Of a stretch of DNA of 48,974 nucleotides, positions 18,011 through 25,731 are shown in pieces. A program made the position numbers and the translations under genes. Source of the DNA: Paracoccaceae bacterium (GTDB lineage: Bacteria > Pseudomonadota > Alphaproteobacteria > Rhodobacterales > Rhodobacteraceae); contig DOOI01000057.1 in the NCBI GenBank assembly GCA_003512825.1, positions 1 through 48,974 of the forward strand, given 5' to 3'. Within the stretch, counting starts at the first letter, position 1. Every line of letters starts with the position of its first letter. The notes under the pieces are model-generated. The model had not been told where the DNA came from. It searched no databases and saw only the letters and a program-made list of their open reading frames with translations.

Positions 18011-19123
18011 GTGCATCGTGCGTTTCTTCTCATCCTAGCTTTGACAATCGCAGCCTGCACCGACCGTGGCGCTACCATCCTCACGCCCGAGGCCGCAAAA
18101 ATAGGCACGCTTCATCGCGTCTTTATCGCCACCGAAAGAATGCCCGCCGAGAATGGTTGGTTTGATGCCAGCCGCTCGGAGGAGCGTCGCTTCCTCTCGG
18201 TCGATGTCTCCGTCCCGCCTGATCACAGCAAGGGCCGTATTCGCGCAGGCTATGCTCGTCCTGATCCGAACCGCAATTTCACCATTGCCACGCGGACAGA
18301 CCTCTCCGATCAACCCGCATTCAAATCCGCGCTTCGTCGCAATATCCAAGCCCAGCCACGCCGCGAACGCGAAGTCGTGGTCTATGTCCATGGATACAAC
18401 AACTCATTCCTTGATGGCGTCTATCGCACCGCACAGCTGATGCATGATTTCGATTTGCCCGGCACCGCCGTGCATTTCGCTTGGCCTTCGGCAGCGCACC
18501 CACTTGGCTACACCTATGACCGTGACTCGCTGCTGATCGCGCGCGACGGCCTCGAAGAGACCTTGCGCGATATTATCGCGGCGGGCCCTTCGCGCATCAT
18601 CCTCGTCGCACACTCGTTGGGGACCATGCTCACCATGGAGACACTTCGCCAAATCGAAATCCGCGAACCCGGCTGGTCCAAGCGCAATCTCGGCGGTGTC
18701 GTATTGATCTCGCCCGATCTCGATGTGGAACTGTTCCGCACCCAAGCGCACCGACTCCGTGAACTGCCCCAACCTTTCGCTATCTTCGTCTCGCAAAAAG
18801 ACCGCGTTCTCGCGCTTTCCTCGCTGATCAACGGCGTTGGTAATCGCCTTGGCAACCTCTCAGACCCAGCAGCCCTCAGCGAGTTCCCCGTTACCGTCGT
18901 CGATGTCTCAGAGTTCAGCGAGGGCGCTGGCGGTCACTTCACCACAGGAACCTCTCCCGCGCTTATCAACATCCTGAGCCGCTCCGCCGAAGTCGACGAC
19001 GCCTTCCAACTCGACCGCGCCGGGCGCACGGGCCTTCTCTCGGGCACCGTGCTCACCATGCAAAAGGCCACCACGGTCATCCTGTCGCCAGATGTGTTGA
19101 TTACAGGTAGGCGCCTGAACTAG
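18011..19123 (+). CDS. Lipoprotein alpha/beta hydrolase (DUF900 type)
   Basis: A 370-residue predicted lipoprotein with an alpha/beta-hydrolase domain of the DUF900 type. The N-terminus MHRAFLLILALTIAAC is a type II signal with lipobox cysteine at residue 16. The domain has VVYVHGYNNSF (oxyanion region), the nucleophile elbow LVAHSLGTM (Ser in AHSLG), LISPDLD (acid) and a histidine in GGHFTTG. It therefore looks catalytically complete. The start is GTG at 18011 with GGAG ten bases upstream; an ATG at 18006 is out of frame. It is unlinked to hslU by function. It converges on the smr gene and the two stop codons share one CTAG. The natural substrate is unknown. Confidence 0.82.
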   Translation: MHRAFLLILALTIAACTDRGATILTPEAAKIGTLHRVFIATERMPAENGWFDASRSEERRFLSVDVSVPPDHSKGRIRAGYARPDPNRNFTIATRTDLSDQPAFKSALRRNIQAQPRREREVVVYVHGYNNSFLDGVYRTAQLMHDFDLPGTAVHFAWPSAAHPLGYTYDRDSLLIARDGLEETLRDIIAAGPSRIILVAHSLGTMLTMETLRQIEIREPGWSKRNLGGVVLISPDLDVELFRTQAHRLRELPQPFAIFVSQKDRVLALSSLINGVGNRLGNLSDPAALSEFPVTVVDVSEFSEGAGGHFTTGTSPALINILSRSAEVDDAFQLDRAGRTGLLSGTVLTMQKATTVILSPDVLITGRRLN

Positions 19124-19704
19124 CGGCGCCTTCGAAGGTAAACGTAATACGCGCCGCCACCACCGTGGCCGATATGCGCTTGCGCGACCTGCAAGACCGC
19201 CTGATGCGTCGGCGGCATTGACAGCCACTGTGGCACCTGATGCCGCAGCACACCGCGCCGCACGGGCATTGGCCCGCCCTCGTCACGCTCTTTGCCTTTT
19301 CCAGTGATCACCAGAACAAGCCGCAAGCCCTGCGCCTGACTTCTCAGGATAAACGACACCAATGCCGGGTGGGCCCGCTCCAATGTCAAACCGTGCAAAT
19401 CGAGCCGCGCCTCTGGCACCAACTTGCCACGCTTCATTCGCTGAAACGCTTTGGCATCCATTTGAACCGGGTGTTTTGCGACCCGCTCTTCCACGGGGGC
19501 CAAGACATCATGCGCTCGTGCCGTTTGCGCGTTTTGTCCCACCCGAAACTCCGGCAGCGCGGGAAAGGTTTGCCGCATCGGCTTCGGTTTTGGTTTTGGT
19601 GTCAGATCATCGGCTCGCGCCCGCTCCGGATGCAAACGACTGACCTGCTCGGTCACTTTGCGCCACAGATCAACTTCTTCCGCTGTCAGTCGCCGACGGG
19701 TCAC
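19120..19704 (-). CDS. Smr-domain protein
   Basis: A 194-residue protein with a C-terminal Smr (small MutS-related) domain, a putative nucleic-acid endonuclease or RNA-binding fold. LDLHGLTLERA at about residue 98 is the defining motif, followed by LVLVITGKGKER and a glycine-rich end GHGGGGAYYVYLRRRR. The first 90 residues are charged and proline-rich and probably disordered. The GTG start overlaps the mltA stop (GTGA), so it is translated with mltA. The cellular role of stand-alone Smr proteins in this group is not known to me. Confidence 0.88.
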   Translation of the reverse strand: MTRRRLTAEEVDLWRKVTEQVSRLHPERARADDLTPKPKPKPMRQTFPALPEFRVGQNAQTARAHDVLAPVEERVAKHPVQMDAKAFQRMKRGKLVPEARLDLHGLTLERAHPALVSFILRSQAQGLRLVLVITGKGKERDEGGPMPVRRGVLRHQVPQWLSMPPTHQAVLQVAQAHIGHGGGGAYYVYLRRRR

Positions 19705-20738
19705 TCCTCCCCCTCCGGCAACATCGCATAGGCGCGCTGGATCGGCATCAAAACCACCATCCGCCCTGGGTCTTTCAGCCGCCCGGCTTGCTGCCCCGCC
19801 TCATCGCCGGTGCCAAAGAAAATATCCGCGCGCTGCGCGCCCTTGATCGCGCTGCCCGTATCCTGTGCGATCATCAAGCGATGCATCGGTTCCAAACCCG
19901 CCTTTTCAATCCAAACAGGCGCGCCCAGCGTCACAAACTGCGGATCAACCGCGATAGAGCGTAGCGTGGTTATTGATCGGTTCATTGCACCCAGAGGGCC
20001 TTTTTCCGCAGGCACCTGATTAACCTCACGGAAGAAAACGAATGAGGGATTGTGGCGCAACAGCTCTTCCCCATCGACCGGGTTACGCCGCACCCAGTTC
20101 TTGATGACTTCCGCTGAAACTTGGTGGGAATCGTAAACGCCGCGCCGCACCAACTCCATTCCAACCGACCGATAGGTATGGCCATTTTTGCCGCCATATC
20201 CCACGCGGATCATCCGCCCACTTGGCAACTTGATCCGACCCGAGCCTTGAACCTGCAAAAAGAACAACTCAACAGCGTCATCGACCCAAGCAATCTCAAG
20301 GCCCCGCCCGGTCATAACCCCCGTTGTCTCGATCTCACGCCGGCTAAGCCACAACGAAACCCGCTGCGCTTCTGGTGGCATCCGATAGATCGGATACCGA
20401 AACCGCGCCGTCGGCACCAAGGAGCCATCCAATTCAGGCTCAAAATATCCAGTGAAAAGGGGTGCCGCCCCGTCTTCAATCAAAACTGGTCGAAAGAACA
20501 ATTCAAAAAAGGCCCGACCCGACTTTTGATGCTGGGCCAAAGCACAAAGCGATCGCCAGTCGGGCCCTCGCATATCGGGGCAGGTTTCCAGAAATGCCCT
20601 GAAAGCGGCGTCGTGATCGTCCTCAGCCCAGCCATTAAGCTGGTTGAACTCTAGCACCGTGACAGTTGGCTCGTTAGCAGACGCGGGTCCGGTCATGACC
20701 AGCCCCAATACAAGTGCTAACCGCAGCCACCTCGTCAT
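19701..20738 (-). CDS. mltA: MltA membrane-bound lytic transglycosylase
   Basis: Peptidoglycan lytic transglycosylase that cleaves MurNAc-GlcNAc bonds to form 1,6-anhydroMurNAc. The N-terminal signal peptide MTRWLRLALVLGLVMTGPASA ends at an alanine rather than a lipobox cysteine, so it is likely periplasmic rather than a lipoprotein as in E. coli. The MltA domain (FTGYFEPELDGS, GYGGKNGHTYRS) is followed by the 3D domain, with DTGSAIKGAQRADIFFG carrying the conserved aspartates. Start ATG at 20738 forms an ATGA overlap with the upstream Tim44-like gene; a longer frame upstream is not needed. Length is 345 residues. Confidence 0.93.
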   Translation of the reverse strand: MTRWLRLALVLGLVMTGPASANEPTVTVLEFNQLNGWAEDDHDAAFRAFLETCPDMRGPDWRSLCALAQHQKSGRAFFELFFRPVLIEDGAAPLFTGYFEPELDGSLVPTARFRYPIYRMPPEAQRVSLWLSRREIETTGVMTGRGLEIAWVDDAVELFFLQVQGSGRIKLPSGRMIRVGYGGKNGHTYRSVGMELVRRGVYDSHQVSAEVIKNWVRRNPVDGEELLRHNPSFVFFREVNQVPAEKGPLGAMNRSITTLRSIAVDPQFVTLGAPVWIEKAGLEPMHRLMIAQDTGSAIKGAQRADIFFGTGDEAGQQAGRLKDPGRMVVLMPIQRAYAMLPEGEE

Positions 20739-21394
20739 TCGCCCGTTGCAACCAATTCCCAGTTGGGGTCGTTTTCCCCCATTGACCGGGCAAAGGTCCA
20801 CACGTCTTTGATGCGCTTGATCTCACCGGGCTTACCCTCAACCACATCGCCGGATTGGTCGCGCACCACCGAAGTGATTTCAGCCACGAATCGCACCGTG
20901 ACCTCTGCTTCGTTGGAGCCTTGGTCAAAAGTTGCGTCTGCGAGGGTCAATTCGCGGATGCCAATGAAATCCGCCTCAACCTTAAGGCCTTTTGACGCGC
21001 GATCTTCGACCACTTCCGAGAAAGCCTCAAACACATCTGCCGACATGAAGGGCTTCACAGCAGCCAAATCACCCCGCTCAAAGCCCATGAGGATCATTTC
21101 ATATGCTCCACGGGCACCCTGAAGAAAATCAGCAACGCCAAAAGACGGTTCTACCCGCTTCATGGCCGCAAGAGCTTTTGCCGCGGATGTATTCTCCTCG
21201 ACGTGATCAATAATGTCGTGATCTGGACCGCCATCAATCACCTCGAAGCTCCGCTTCTTGTCGGCTTTTTCCGGCTGGTTGCGCGCGACAGGCTTCTCAA
21301 AGCCATCTCGCGTGCCAAGAACGCTCTTCAACCGAAGGATCAAAAAGACCGCAATGGCAGCAAGCACCAGTAGTTGAAGAAGGGGCTGGTTCAT
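20735..21394 (-). CDS. Tim44/TimA-domain membrane-anchored protein
   Basis: A 219-residue protein with one N-terminal membrane helix (about residues 5-21, LLQLLVLAAIAVFLILRL), a charged linker and a C-terminal Tim44-like domain. The domain reads AYEMILMGFERGDLAAVKPFMSADVFEAF, followed by VRFVAEITSVVRDQSGDVVEG. In mitochondria Tim44 tethers Hsp70 to the import channel; the bacterial homologue (TimA) has an unclear envelope role. The start ATG 21394 has GAGGAG upstream. It is the first gene of the leftward Tim44-mltA-smr operon and divergent from fxsA, which shares a 100-bp promoter region. Confidence 0.88.
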   Translation of the reverse strand: MNQPLLQLLVLAAIAVFLILRLKSVLGTRDGFEKPVARNQPEKADKKRSFEVIDGGPDHDIIDHVEENTSAAKALAAMKRVEPSFGVADFLQGARGAYEMILMGFERGDLAAVKPFMSADVFEAFSEVVEDRASKGLKVEADFIGIRELTLADATFDQGSNEAEVTVRFVAEITSVVRDQSGDVVEGKPGEIKRIKDVWTFARSMGENDPNWELVATGE

Positions 21395-21496
21395 AAGGCT
21401 CCTCGCAAAAATCGTTAGGGCATTCAATTCCCTCACTACCGCACTTATGTAGGGGAGAGGCGCGGTCAAGTCCACCGCAGGAAAGGAGCACGCATA

Positions 21497-21976
21497 ATGT
21501 GGTTATTTCTGGCATTTCTTGCCGTCCCAATGATTGAGATCGCTCTTTTCATCCAGATAGGTGGCCTCATTGGGCTTTTGCCCACGCTTCTGATCGTAAT
21601 CCTCACGGCGGTGATCGGCACTTCATTGGTGCGCTCACAGGGGCGTTTGGCGCTTGGTCAAATGCAGCACAGTTTCCAGACCCTGAAGGACCCTACCGAG
21701 CCGCTGGCGCATGGCGCTATGATCCTTTTCGCTGGCGCGCTGCTGCTCACTCCCGGCTTCTTTACCGACGCCTGCGGTTTGCTTCTACTCATCCCCAGCG
21801 TGCGCGCACGCGTCTTTGCCTTCGTCCGAAGCCGGATCAAAATCCAATCCTTTAATATCGGCCCAGAGCCCTCGCAGGCCACGCCACAAGATCCCACCAT
21901 TATTGAAGGCGACTTTTCCGAGGTCGACCCCGTCAAAAAAGCCACGCACCAATCCTCCGGCTGGACCAAGCATTGA
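21497..21976 (+). CDS. fxsA: FxsA family membrane protein
   Basis: Small inner-membrane protein of the FxsA family, known from E. coli as a suppressor of F exclusion of phage T7. Helices start at the N-terminus, MWLFLAFLAVPMIEIALFI, then GLIGLLPTLLIVILTAVIGTSLV. GALLLTPGFFTDACGLLLLIP gives the third segment. The hydrophilic C-terminal 50 residues are variable. A good Shine-Dalgarno sequence (AAAGGAG) precedes the ATG. The position next to secB and opposite the Tim44-like gene is typical of this lineage, and a protein-export link is only suggestive. Confidence 0.92.
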   Translation: MWLFLAFLAVPMIEIALFIQIGGLIGLLPTLLIVILTAVIGTSLVRSQGRLALGQMQHSFQTLKDPTEPLAHGAMILFAGALLLTPGFFTDACGLLLLIPSVRARVFAFVRSRIKIQSFNIGPEPSQATPQDPTIIEGDFSEVDPVKKATHQSSGWTKH

Positions 21977-21990
21977 GGCCTGCGCCTCAA
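21973..21990. repeat. Perfect hairpin at the fxsA stop codon
   Basis: TTGAGGC and GCCTCAA (21973-21979 with 21984-21990) pair perfectly around a four-base loop and include the fxsA stop codon. There is no T run, so it is a weak terminator at best. It may stabilise the mRNA end or reduce readthrough into secB. Confidence 0.45.
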
Positions 21991-22029
21991 CCTGATAACG
22001 CAGTTTCAATCGTAAGTATGGAGTGACCC

Positions 22030-22521
22030 ATGGCCGAAAACGGTGCCGACGAGGCGCAAGCCCCGCAAATTCGCATGAACGTTCTCACGCAATATATCCG
22101 TGACCTTTCGTTCGAGAACATCCTCTCCCAAAAGGGCACAAACGGGGAAGTCACCCCTGACGTGCAGGTTCAGGTCAACCTCGACGCCCGCAAACGCGCC
22201 GCCGACCATCAATTTGAAGTCGCTATAAAGCTTCGGGTTGATTCCACAGCCAAAGATTCAAAGGAAAAGCTTTTCCTGATGGAATTGGATTATGTCGGTG
22301 TCTTCCACATCGAAGGCGTTCCCGAAGACCAGATGCACCCGTTCCTTCTGATCGAGTGCCCCCGCATGCTCTTCCCCTTCGTGCGCCGGATCGTCTCGGA
22401 CGTCACCCGCGATGGCGGCTTCCCACCCCTCAACCTCGACACAATCGACTTCATTGCCCTTTACCGCAATGAACTCGCGCGTCGTCAGGCCGCCCAAGCA
22501 CAGCCCGTCGGTCAGGCCTGA
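22030..22521 (+). CDS. secB: SecB export chaperone
   Basis: Tetrameric cytoplasmic chaperone that keeps preproteins unfolded and hands them to SecA. Residues IRMNVLTQYIRDLSFENILS match the family start, and FLMELDYVGVFHIEGVPEDQMHPFLLIECPRMLFPFVRRIV is the central core in shortened form. GGFPPLNLDTIDF completes the C-terminal half. Length is 163 residues. The Shine-Dalgarno is GGAG. The 3' end overlaps the convergent dnaQ by ten bases, with no terminator visible between them. Confidence 0.97.
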   Translation: MAENGADEAQAPQIRMNVLTQYIRDLSFENILSQKGTNGEVTPDVQVQVNLDARKRAADHQFEVAIKLRVDSTAKDSKEKLFLMELDYVGVFHIEGVPEDQMHPFLLIECPRMLFPFVRRIVSDVTRDGGFPPLNLDTIDFIALYRNELARRQAAQAQPVGQA

Positions 22522-23249
22522 TACCGCTTCCAAATTGCGCCGTCGCCCATTTTTTCTATGAAACTATCATGGGCGGCGGCCTCTTCTTGAGTTAGCCGCG
22601 ATGCTAGGGGCGTCCCTCGTGGCATAGGCCGCCAGTCGCTAAGCACCTCCTCCGTCTTGGTCTTGGTTTCAGCGACAGCAGACAAACCAAAGTCCGGCTG
22701 CCGACCGCCAATAAGCTCCAGATAAACCTCAGCCAAAATCTCGGAATCAAGCAGCGCGCCATGCAGCGTGCGGGATGAGTTATCAATGCCAAACCGACGG
22801 CAAAGCGCATCCAAAGAAGCAGGCGAGCCCGGATATTTTCGCCGCGCAATGTCGAGCGTGTCGGTTGCACGCTCCCAAGGAATTTCTGGCAGGTTCACCC
22901 AACGCAGCTCAGCATTGAGAAACTTCATATCAAAGGCGGCATTATGGATCACCAGATCCGCGTCGCCGATAAAATCCAAGAACTTCTGCCCCACAGCCTT
23001 GAAAACTGGCTTATCACGCAGCGTGATTTGTCCGGGTTTTGCCTGTTGCGGCGGGCTCAACAGGTCACAGCCAATCCCATGCACGCCGAACGCCTCATCG
23101 GGCATACCGCGCTCTGGATTGATATAGACGTGGAACGTCTCTCCAGTCGGCATATGATTGAACAATTCCAGCGCACCAATTTCCACAATGCGATCGCCCT
23201 GTTGTGGGTCAAAGCCCGTCGTCTCGGTATCAAGGACGATCTCACGCAT
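22512..23249 (-). CDS. dnaQ: DNA polymerase III epsilon subunit (3'-5' proofreading exonuclease)
   Basis: Proofreading exonuclease of the replicative polymerase core. The three exonuclease motifs are readable: VLDTETTGFD near the N-terminus, LVIHNAAFDMKFL in the middle, and LHGALLDSEILAEVY with the catalytic His and Asp. Between them is RFGIDNSSRTLHGA. The C-terminal tail after residue 185 binds the alpha subunit. Length is 245 residues. It is the last gene of the leftward maf-aroE-coaE-dnaQ operon and overlaps coaE by eight bases. Confidence 0.96.
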   Translation of the reverse strand: MREIVLDTETTGFDPQQGDRIVEIGALELFNHMPTGETFHVYINPERGMPDEAFGVHGIGCDLLSPPQQAKPGQITLRDKPVFKAVGQKFLDFIGDADLVIHNAAFDMKFLNAELRWVNLPEIPWERATDTLDIARRKYPGSPASLDALCRRFGIDNSSRTLHGALLDSEILAEVYLELIGGRQPDFGLSAVAETKTKTEEVLSDWRPMPRGTPLASRLTQEEAAAHDSFIEKMGDGAIWKRYQA

Positions 23250-23820
23250 GGTTCAGTTTCTCCAAAACAGCGCGCACCTGTTCGCGCGCATGCTCCAATG
23301 TATCTGTTTCGATAACGAAATCTGCACGCCGTCGTTTCTCTGCATCTGGCATTTGTTTGGCCAAAATCGCATCAAACTGTGCGACACTCATTGTGCCCCG
23401 CTCCAATACGCGTCGGCGCTGCACGTCAGCCGGGGCTGAAACGACCACCGTGTAATCCACCCGCGCATCACCGCCCGTTTCAAAGAGCAGCGGTATATCC
23501 AGCACCACAATTGCCGCTTCATTCGCAGCGATAAACGCGGCCCGATCCTCCGCCACCAAAGGATGCACCACAGATGCTATGCGGGGCAACGCACTTGGAT
23601 CGGCCCCGATAATCTCCTTTAGCCGAGCGCGGCTTACCGCTCCCGCTTCAATGGCCGAGGGATAAATCGCTGCAATCGGCTCCACCGCCCGACCGCCTGA
23701 CGCATAAAGCCGGTGCACTGCAGCATCTGCGTCCCACACCGCACAGCCTTCTTCGGCAAAAATCCTAGCTGTCGTGGATTTCCCCATTCCAATCGATCCT
23801 GTTAGCCCAACTAGGATCAT
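23242..23820 (-). CDS. coaE: Dephospho-CoA kinase
   Basis: Phosphorylates the 3' hydroxyl of dephospho-CoA, the last step of coenzyme A synthesis. The P-loop GLTGSIGMGKST is at residues 5-16. CAVWDADAAVHRLY follows with the catalytic DAD motif. VVLDIPLLFETGGD is the typical core sequence. Length is 192 residues. It overlaps aroE upstream by four bases and dnaQ downstream by eight, so the four genes form one tightly coupled transcript. Confidence 0.97.
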   Translation of the reverse strand: MILVGLTGSIGMGKSTTARIFAEEGCAVWDADAAVHRLYASGGRAVEPIAAIYPSAIEAGAVSRARLKEIIGADPSALPRIASVVHPLVAEDRAAFIAANEAAIVVLDIPLLFETGGDARVDYTVVVSAPADVQRRRVLERGTMSVAQFDAILAKQMPDAEKRRRADFVIETDTLEHAREQVRAVLEKLNHA

Positions 23821-24650
23821 CTCAACACAGCCGCTCGCGTCGCGGCATCGACGTCTGGTCTCACACCAAACCAGCGCTCAAATGCAGGCACCGCTTGGTG
23901 AAGCAGCATGCCCAATCCATCAACCACAGTGCAGCCAGCTTCTTGTGCTTCGCGCAAGAACCGCGTTTGCAACGGAGCATAGACCAAATCGTTCACCACC
24001 TGGCCCGGTCGCAGCCCATCGAGGGGCACGCGCAATTCCGGCTTTCCCACCATCCCAAGGCTCGTCGTGTTGACCACCGTCGCCGCATCTTCAAGCATAT
24101 TTCCTGCTTGCACCCACTCAACAACGGTCACGCGCGCACCGAAATCTTGAACCAGCGCGTCGGATCGCGCGCGCGTCCTGTTGGCCACAAGGATTTCCGG
24201 CACACCAACCTCTAACAGCGAAGATATAACAGCACGAGCCGCCCCTCCGGCCCCCAACACAGCAGCCGGGCCTGACTTCGGTGCCCAATCCGGTGCGTTC
24301 TGCTTTAGGTTTTCGATAAATCCATATCCATCGGTGTTATCGGCGTGGATCTTTCCGTCCTTTCGGAAAATCAGCGTATTTGCGGCCCCAATCAATGCCG
24401 CCCGATCCGTGATCAGATCGGCAATTTTCATCACCGCTTCTTTATGTGGGATTGTTACATTGACGCCCACAAAACCGAGGCGAGGCAAGGTGCGAAGCGC
24501 TGTTTCCAGATCATCTGTTGCCACATCCATCGGGATGTAGTGACCGGGCAAACCATGAGCCTTCAACCAATGCATATGCAGTCGCGGTGACTTGGAATGC
24601 GCTACAGGAGACCCAATAACCCCTGCCAGCGGAATACGATCTTGGCTCAT
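23817..24650 (-). CDS. aroE: Shikimate dehydrogenase
   Basis: NADPH-dependent reduction of 3-dehydroshikimate to shikimate in aromatic amino acid synthesis. [13 protein letters not shown] binds shikimate, and [11 protein letters not shown] has the catalytic lysine. ANTLIF and [10 protein letters not shown] are the substrate-site aspartate and asparagine motifs. [12 protein letters not shown] and [10 protein letters not shown] form the NADP-binding Rossmann site, where NRTR indicates NADP preference. Length is 277 residues. It overlaps maf and coaE by four bases each. Confidence 0.97.
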   Translation of the reverse strand: MSQDRIPLAGVIGSPVAHSKSPRLHMHWLKAHGLPGHYIPMDVATDDLETALRTLPRLGFVGVNVTIPHKEAVMKIADLITDRAALIGAANTLIFRKDGKIHADNTDGYGFIENLKQNAPDWAPKSGPAAVLGAGGAARAVISSLLEVGVPEILVANRTRARSDALVQDFGARVTVVEWVQAGNMLEDAATVVNTTSLGMVGKPELRVPLDGLRPGQVVNDLVYAPLQTRFLREAQEAGCTVVDGLGMLLHQAVPAFERWFGVRPDVDAATRAAVLR

Positions 24651-25246
24651 CTCGGCAACTCCCCCCGAAGCGTCAACCAGCTTAAAAGCTCCAGTAATGG
24701 CAGCCCCAACACTGTAAAATAATCACCTTCAACAGCGGAAAACAATCTCACGCCTTCCTCTTCCAGCTTATAGCCACCAACTGAATCGCCAATACTAGGC
24801 CAGTTGCGATCTAGATAATCTTCAAGGAATGCATCTGAGAAATCGCGCATCTTCAGCCGCACAACCCCGACATGGCGCCAAATCGGCTTTCCCTCATGAC
24901 AAACAACAGCAGCAGATAGCAACGCATGACGATCATTTCGAAGCGTTCGAAGCTGCTCTTGGGCTTCTTCCCGGGTTCCCGGTTTCGAGAAAATCGCGCC
25001 ACGATGCTCCAGCACCTGATCACATCCAAGCACCAAGCGATCAGGATACTTGTCGCTGACCTTGCGCGCTTTCATCTCCGCCAAAGTATCTGCCACATCT
25101 CGCGGGCTCGCCTCTTCATGTAATAGCGCGGCCTTAATCATTTCTTCATCAATCCGAGGAAGAATCGCCTCAAAGTCCACAGCAGCATTTTTCAACATTT
25201 GCGCCCGGATTTTCGAACCCGACGCCAACATGAGAGAATTTTTCAT
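24647..25246 (-). CDS. maf: Maf-like nucleotide pyrophosphatase
   Basis: House-cleaning nucleotide pyrophosphatase of the Maf/YhdE/YceF family, acting on non-canonical or modified nucleoside triphosphates. The N-terminal motif reads [12 protein letters not shown] instead of the usual SxSPRR, as in a subgroup of alphaproteobacteria. Family features [23 protein letters not shown] with the catalytic acidic residue, and [14 protein letters not shown] are present. Length is 199 residues. It is the first gene of the maf-aroE-coaE-dnaQ operon. A perfect DnaA box (25246-25254) touches its start codon, which may link its expression to initiation at the proposed origin. Confidence 0.93.
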   Translation of the reverse strand: MKNSLMLASGSKIRAQMLKNAAVDFEAILPRIDEEMIKAALLHEEASPRDVADTLAEMKARKVSDKYPDRLVLGCDQVLEHRGAIFSKPGTREEAQEQLRTLRNDRHALLSAAVVCHEGKPIWRHVGVVRLKMRDFSDAFLEDYLDRNWPSIGDSVGGYKLEEEGVRLFSAVEGDYFTVLGLPLLELLSWLTLRGELPR

Positions 25247-25254
25247 GTGGATAA
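25246..25254 (-). promoter_or_regulatory. DnaA box (perfect)
   Basis: TGTGGATAA is the exact reverse complement of TTATCCACA, the high-affinity DnaA box. Its first base is the A of the maf start codon. Confidence 0.6.
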
Positions 25255-25415
25255 CCTATGAACAAGAGAGGGAGTATCTAGCGTAAACTTCTGGGGAAAA
25301 CCGATCTGTTCCGCAAGACGGTGGAAAACCCACGCCCTTCACAAAGGTTTCCAAAAAGCGCTCCTATGAGGACAAGGATAAACCTATCCTGTCCAATAAC
25401 TCGGCTCTTATTGAT

Positions 25416-25424
25416 CTATCCACA
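25416..25424 (+). promoter_or_regulatory. DnaA box (one mismatch)
   Basis: CTATCCACA differs from TTATCCACA only at the first base. It lies about 160 bp from the perfect box, in the candidate origin. Confidence 0.45.
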
Positions 25425-25523
25425 GAGTTATCTATACCAAACCCGGAAATTTACTGTTTTTTTCAGTTATTTAGCGTCACTTTTTCCTTTATACTCTTTA
25501 TCGCGACAAAACTAATCAACGTC

Positions 25524-25553
25524 GGGATAACTCTTGGACAAGAGAATTATCCC
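25524..25553. repeat. Inverted repeat inside the candidate origin
   Basis: GGGATAA-CTCTTG and CAAGAG-AA-TTATCCC (25524-25536 with 25539-25553) are complementary except for two unpaired bases. Two DnaA-like half-boxes thus face each other. The right arm overlaps the one-mismatch box at 25547-25555. Confidence 0.5.
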
Positions 25554-25555
25554 CA
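25547..25555 (+). promoter_or_regulatory. DnaA-like box (one mismatch)
   Basis: TTATCCCCA differs from TTATCCACA at one base. It is part of the right arm of the inverted repeat at 25524-25553 and directly precedes the AT-rich tract. Confidence 0.4.
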
Positions 25556-25626
25556 GAAATCCGTGACACATCATCATCATCTACTTTCTTTAAATTTCTT
25601 ATTTTTAAGAGGTACAGATCACGCGA

Positions 25627-25655
25627 TTGACTCACAGTTCATCACACCGTATCCG
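25627..25655 (+). promoter_or_regulatory. Possible rho promoter
   Basis: TTGACT, a 17-base spacer and TATCCG fit a housekeeping promoter with a good -35 and a poor -10. The leader to the rho start would be about 70 bases and contains a small CCCC/GGGG hairpin at 25706-25717. Confidence 0.35.
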
Positions 25656-25731
25656 AACCGTGGCCCTCATCCGAGAAGCCCGCAGCTAATTTATCGGAAC
25701 AAACGCCCCGTCAGGGGTCTTAGGTGTTATT

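Larger units (their letters stand above)
25247..25731. other. Candidate chromosomal origin of replication (oriC), AT-rich maf-rho intergenic
   Basis: These 485 bp hold no gene and are clearly richer in A and T than anything around them. They contain one perfect DnaA box (25246-25254), two with one mismatch (25416-25424 and 25547-25555), an inverted repeat (25524-25553) and an AT-rich tract (about 25580-25612). maf faces left and rho right. Strand composition appears to shift here. parA, parB and parS sites lie within 10 kb. In other alphaproteobacteria the origin lies in the same gene neighbourhood. The region must also hold the maf and rho promoters. Support is circumstantial; a GC-skew plot would settle it. 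Confidence 0.5.

Noticed and set aside
25706..25717. Small CCCC/GGGG hairpin in the rho leader as a terminator
   Set aside because: The stem is only four bases and no T run follows; at most a minor leader structure.
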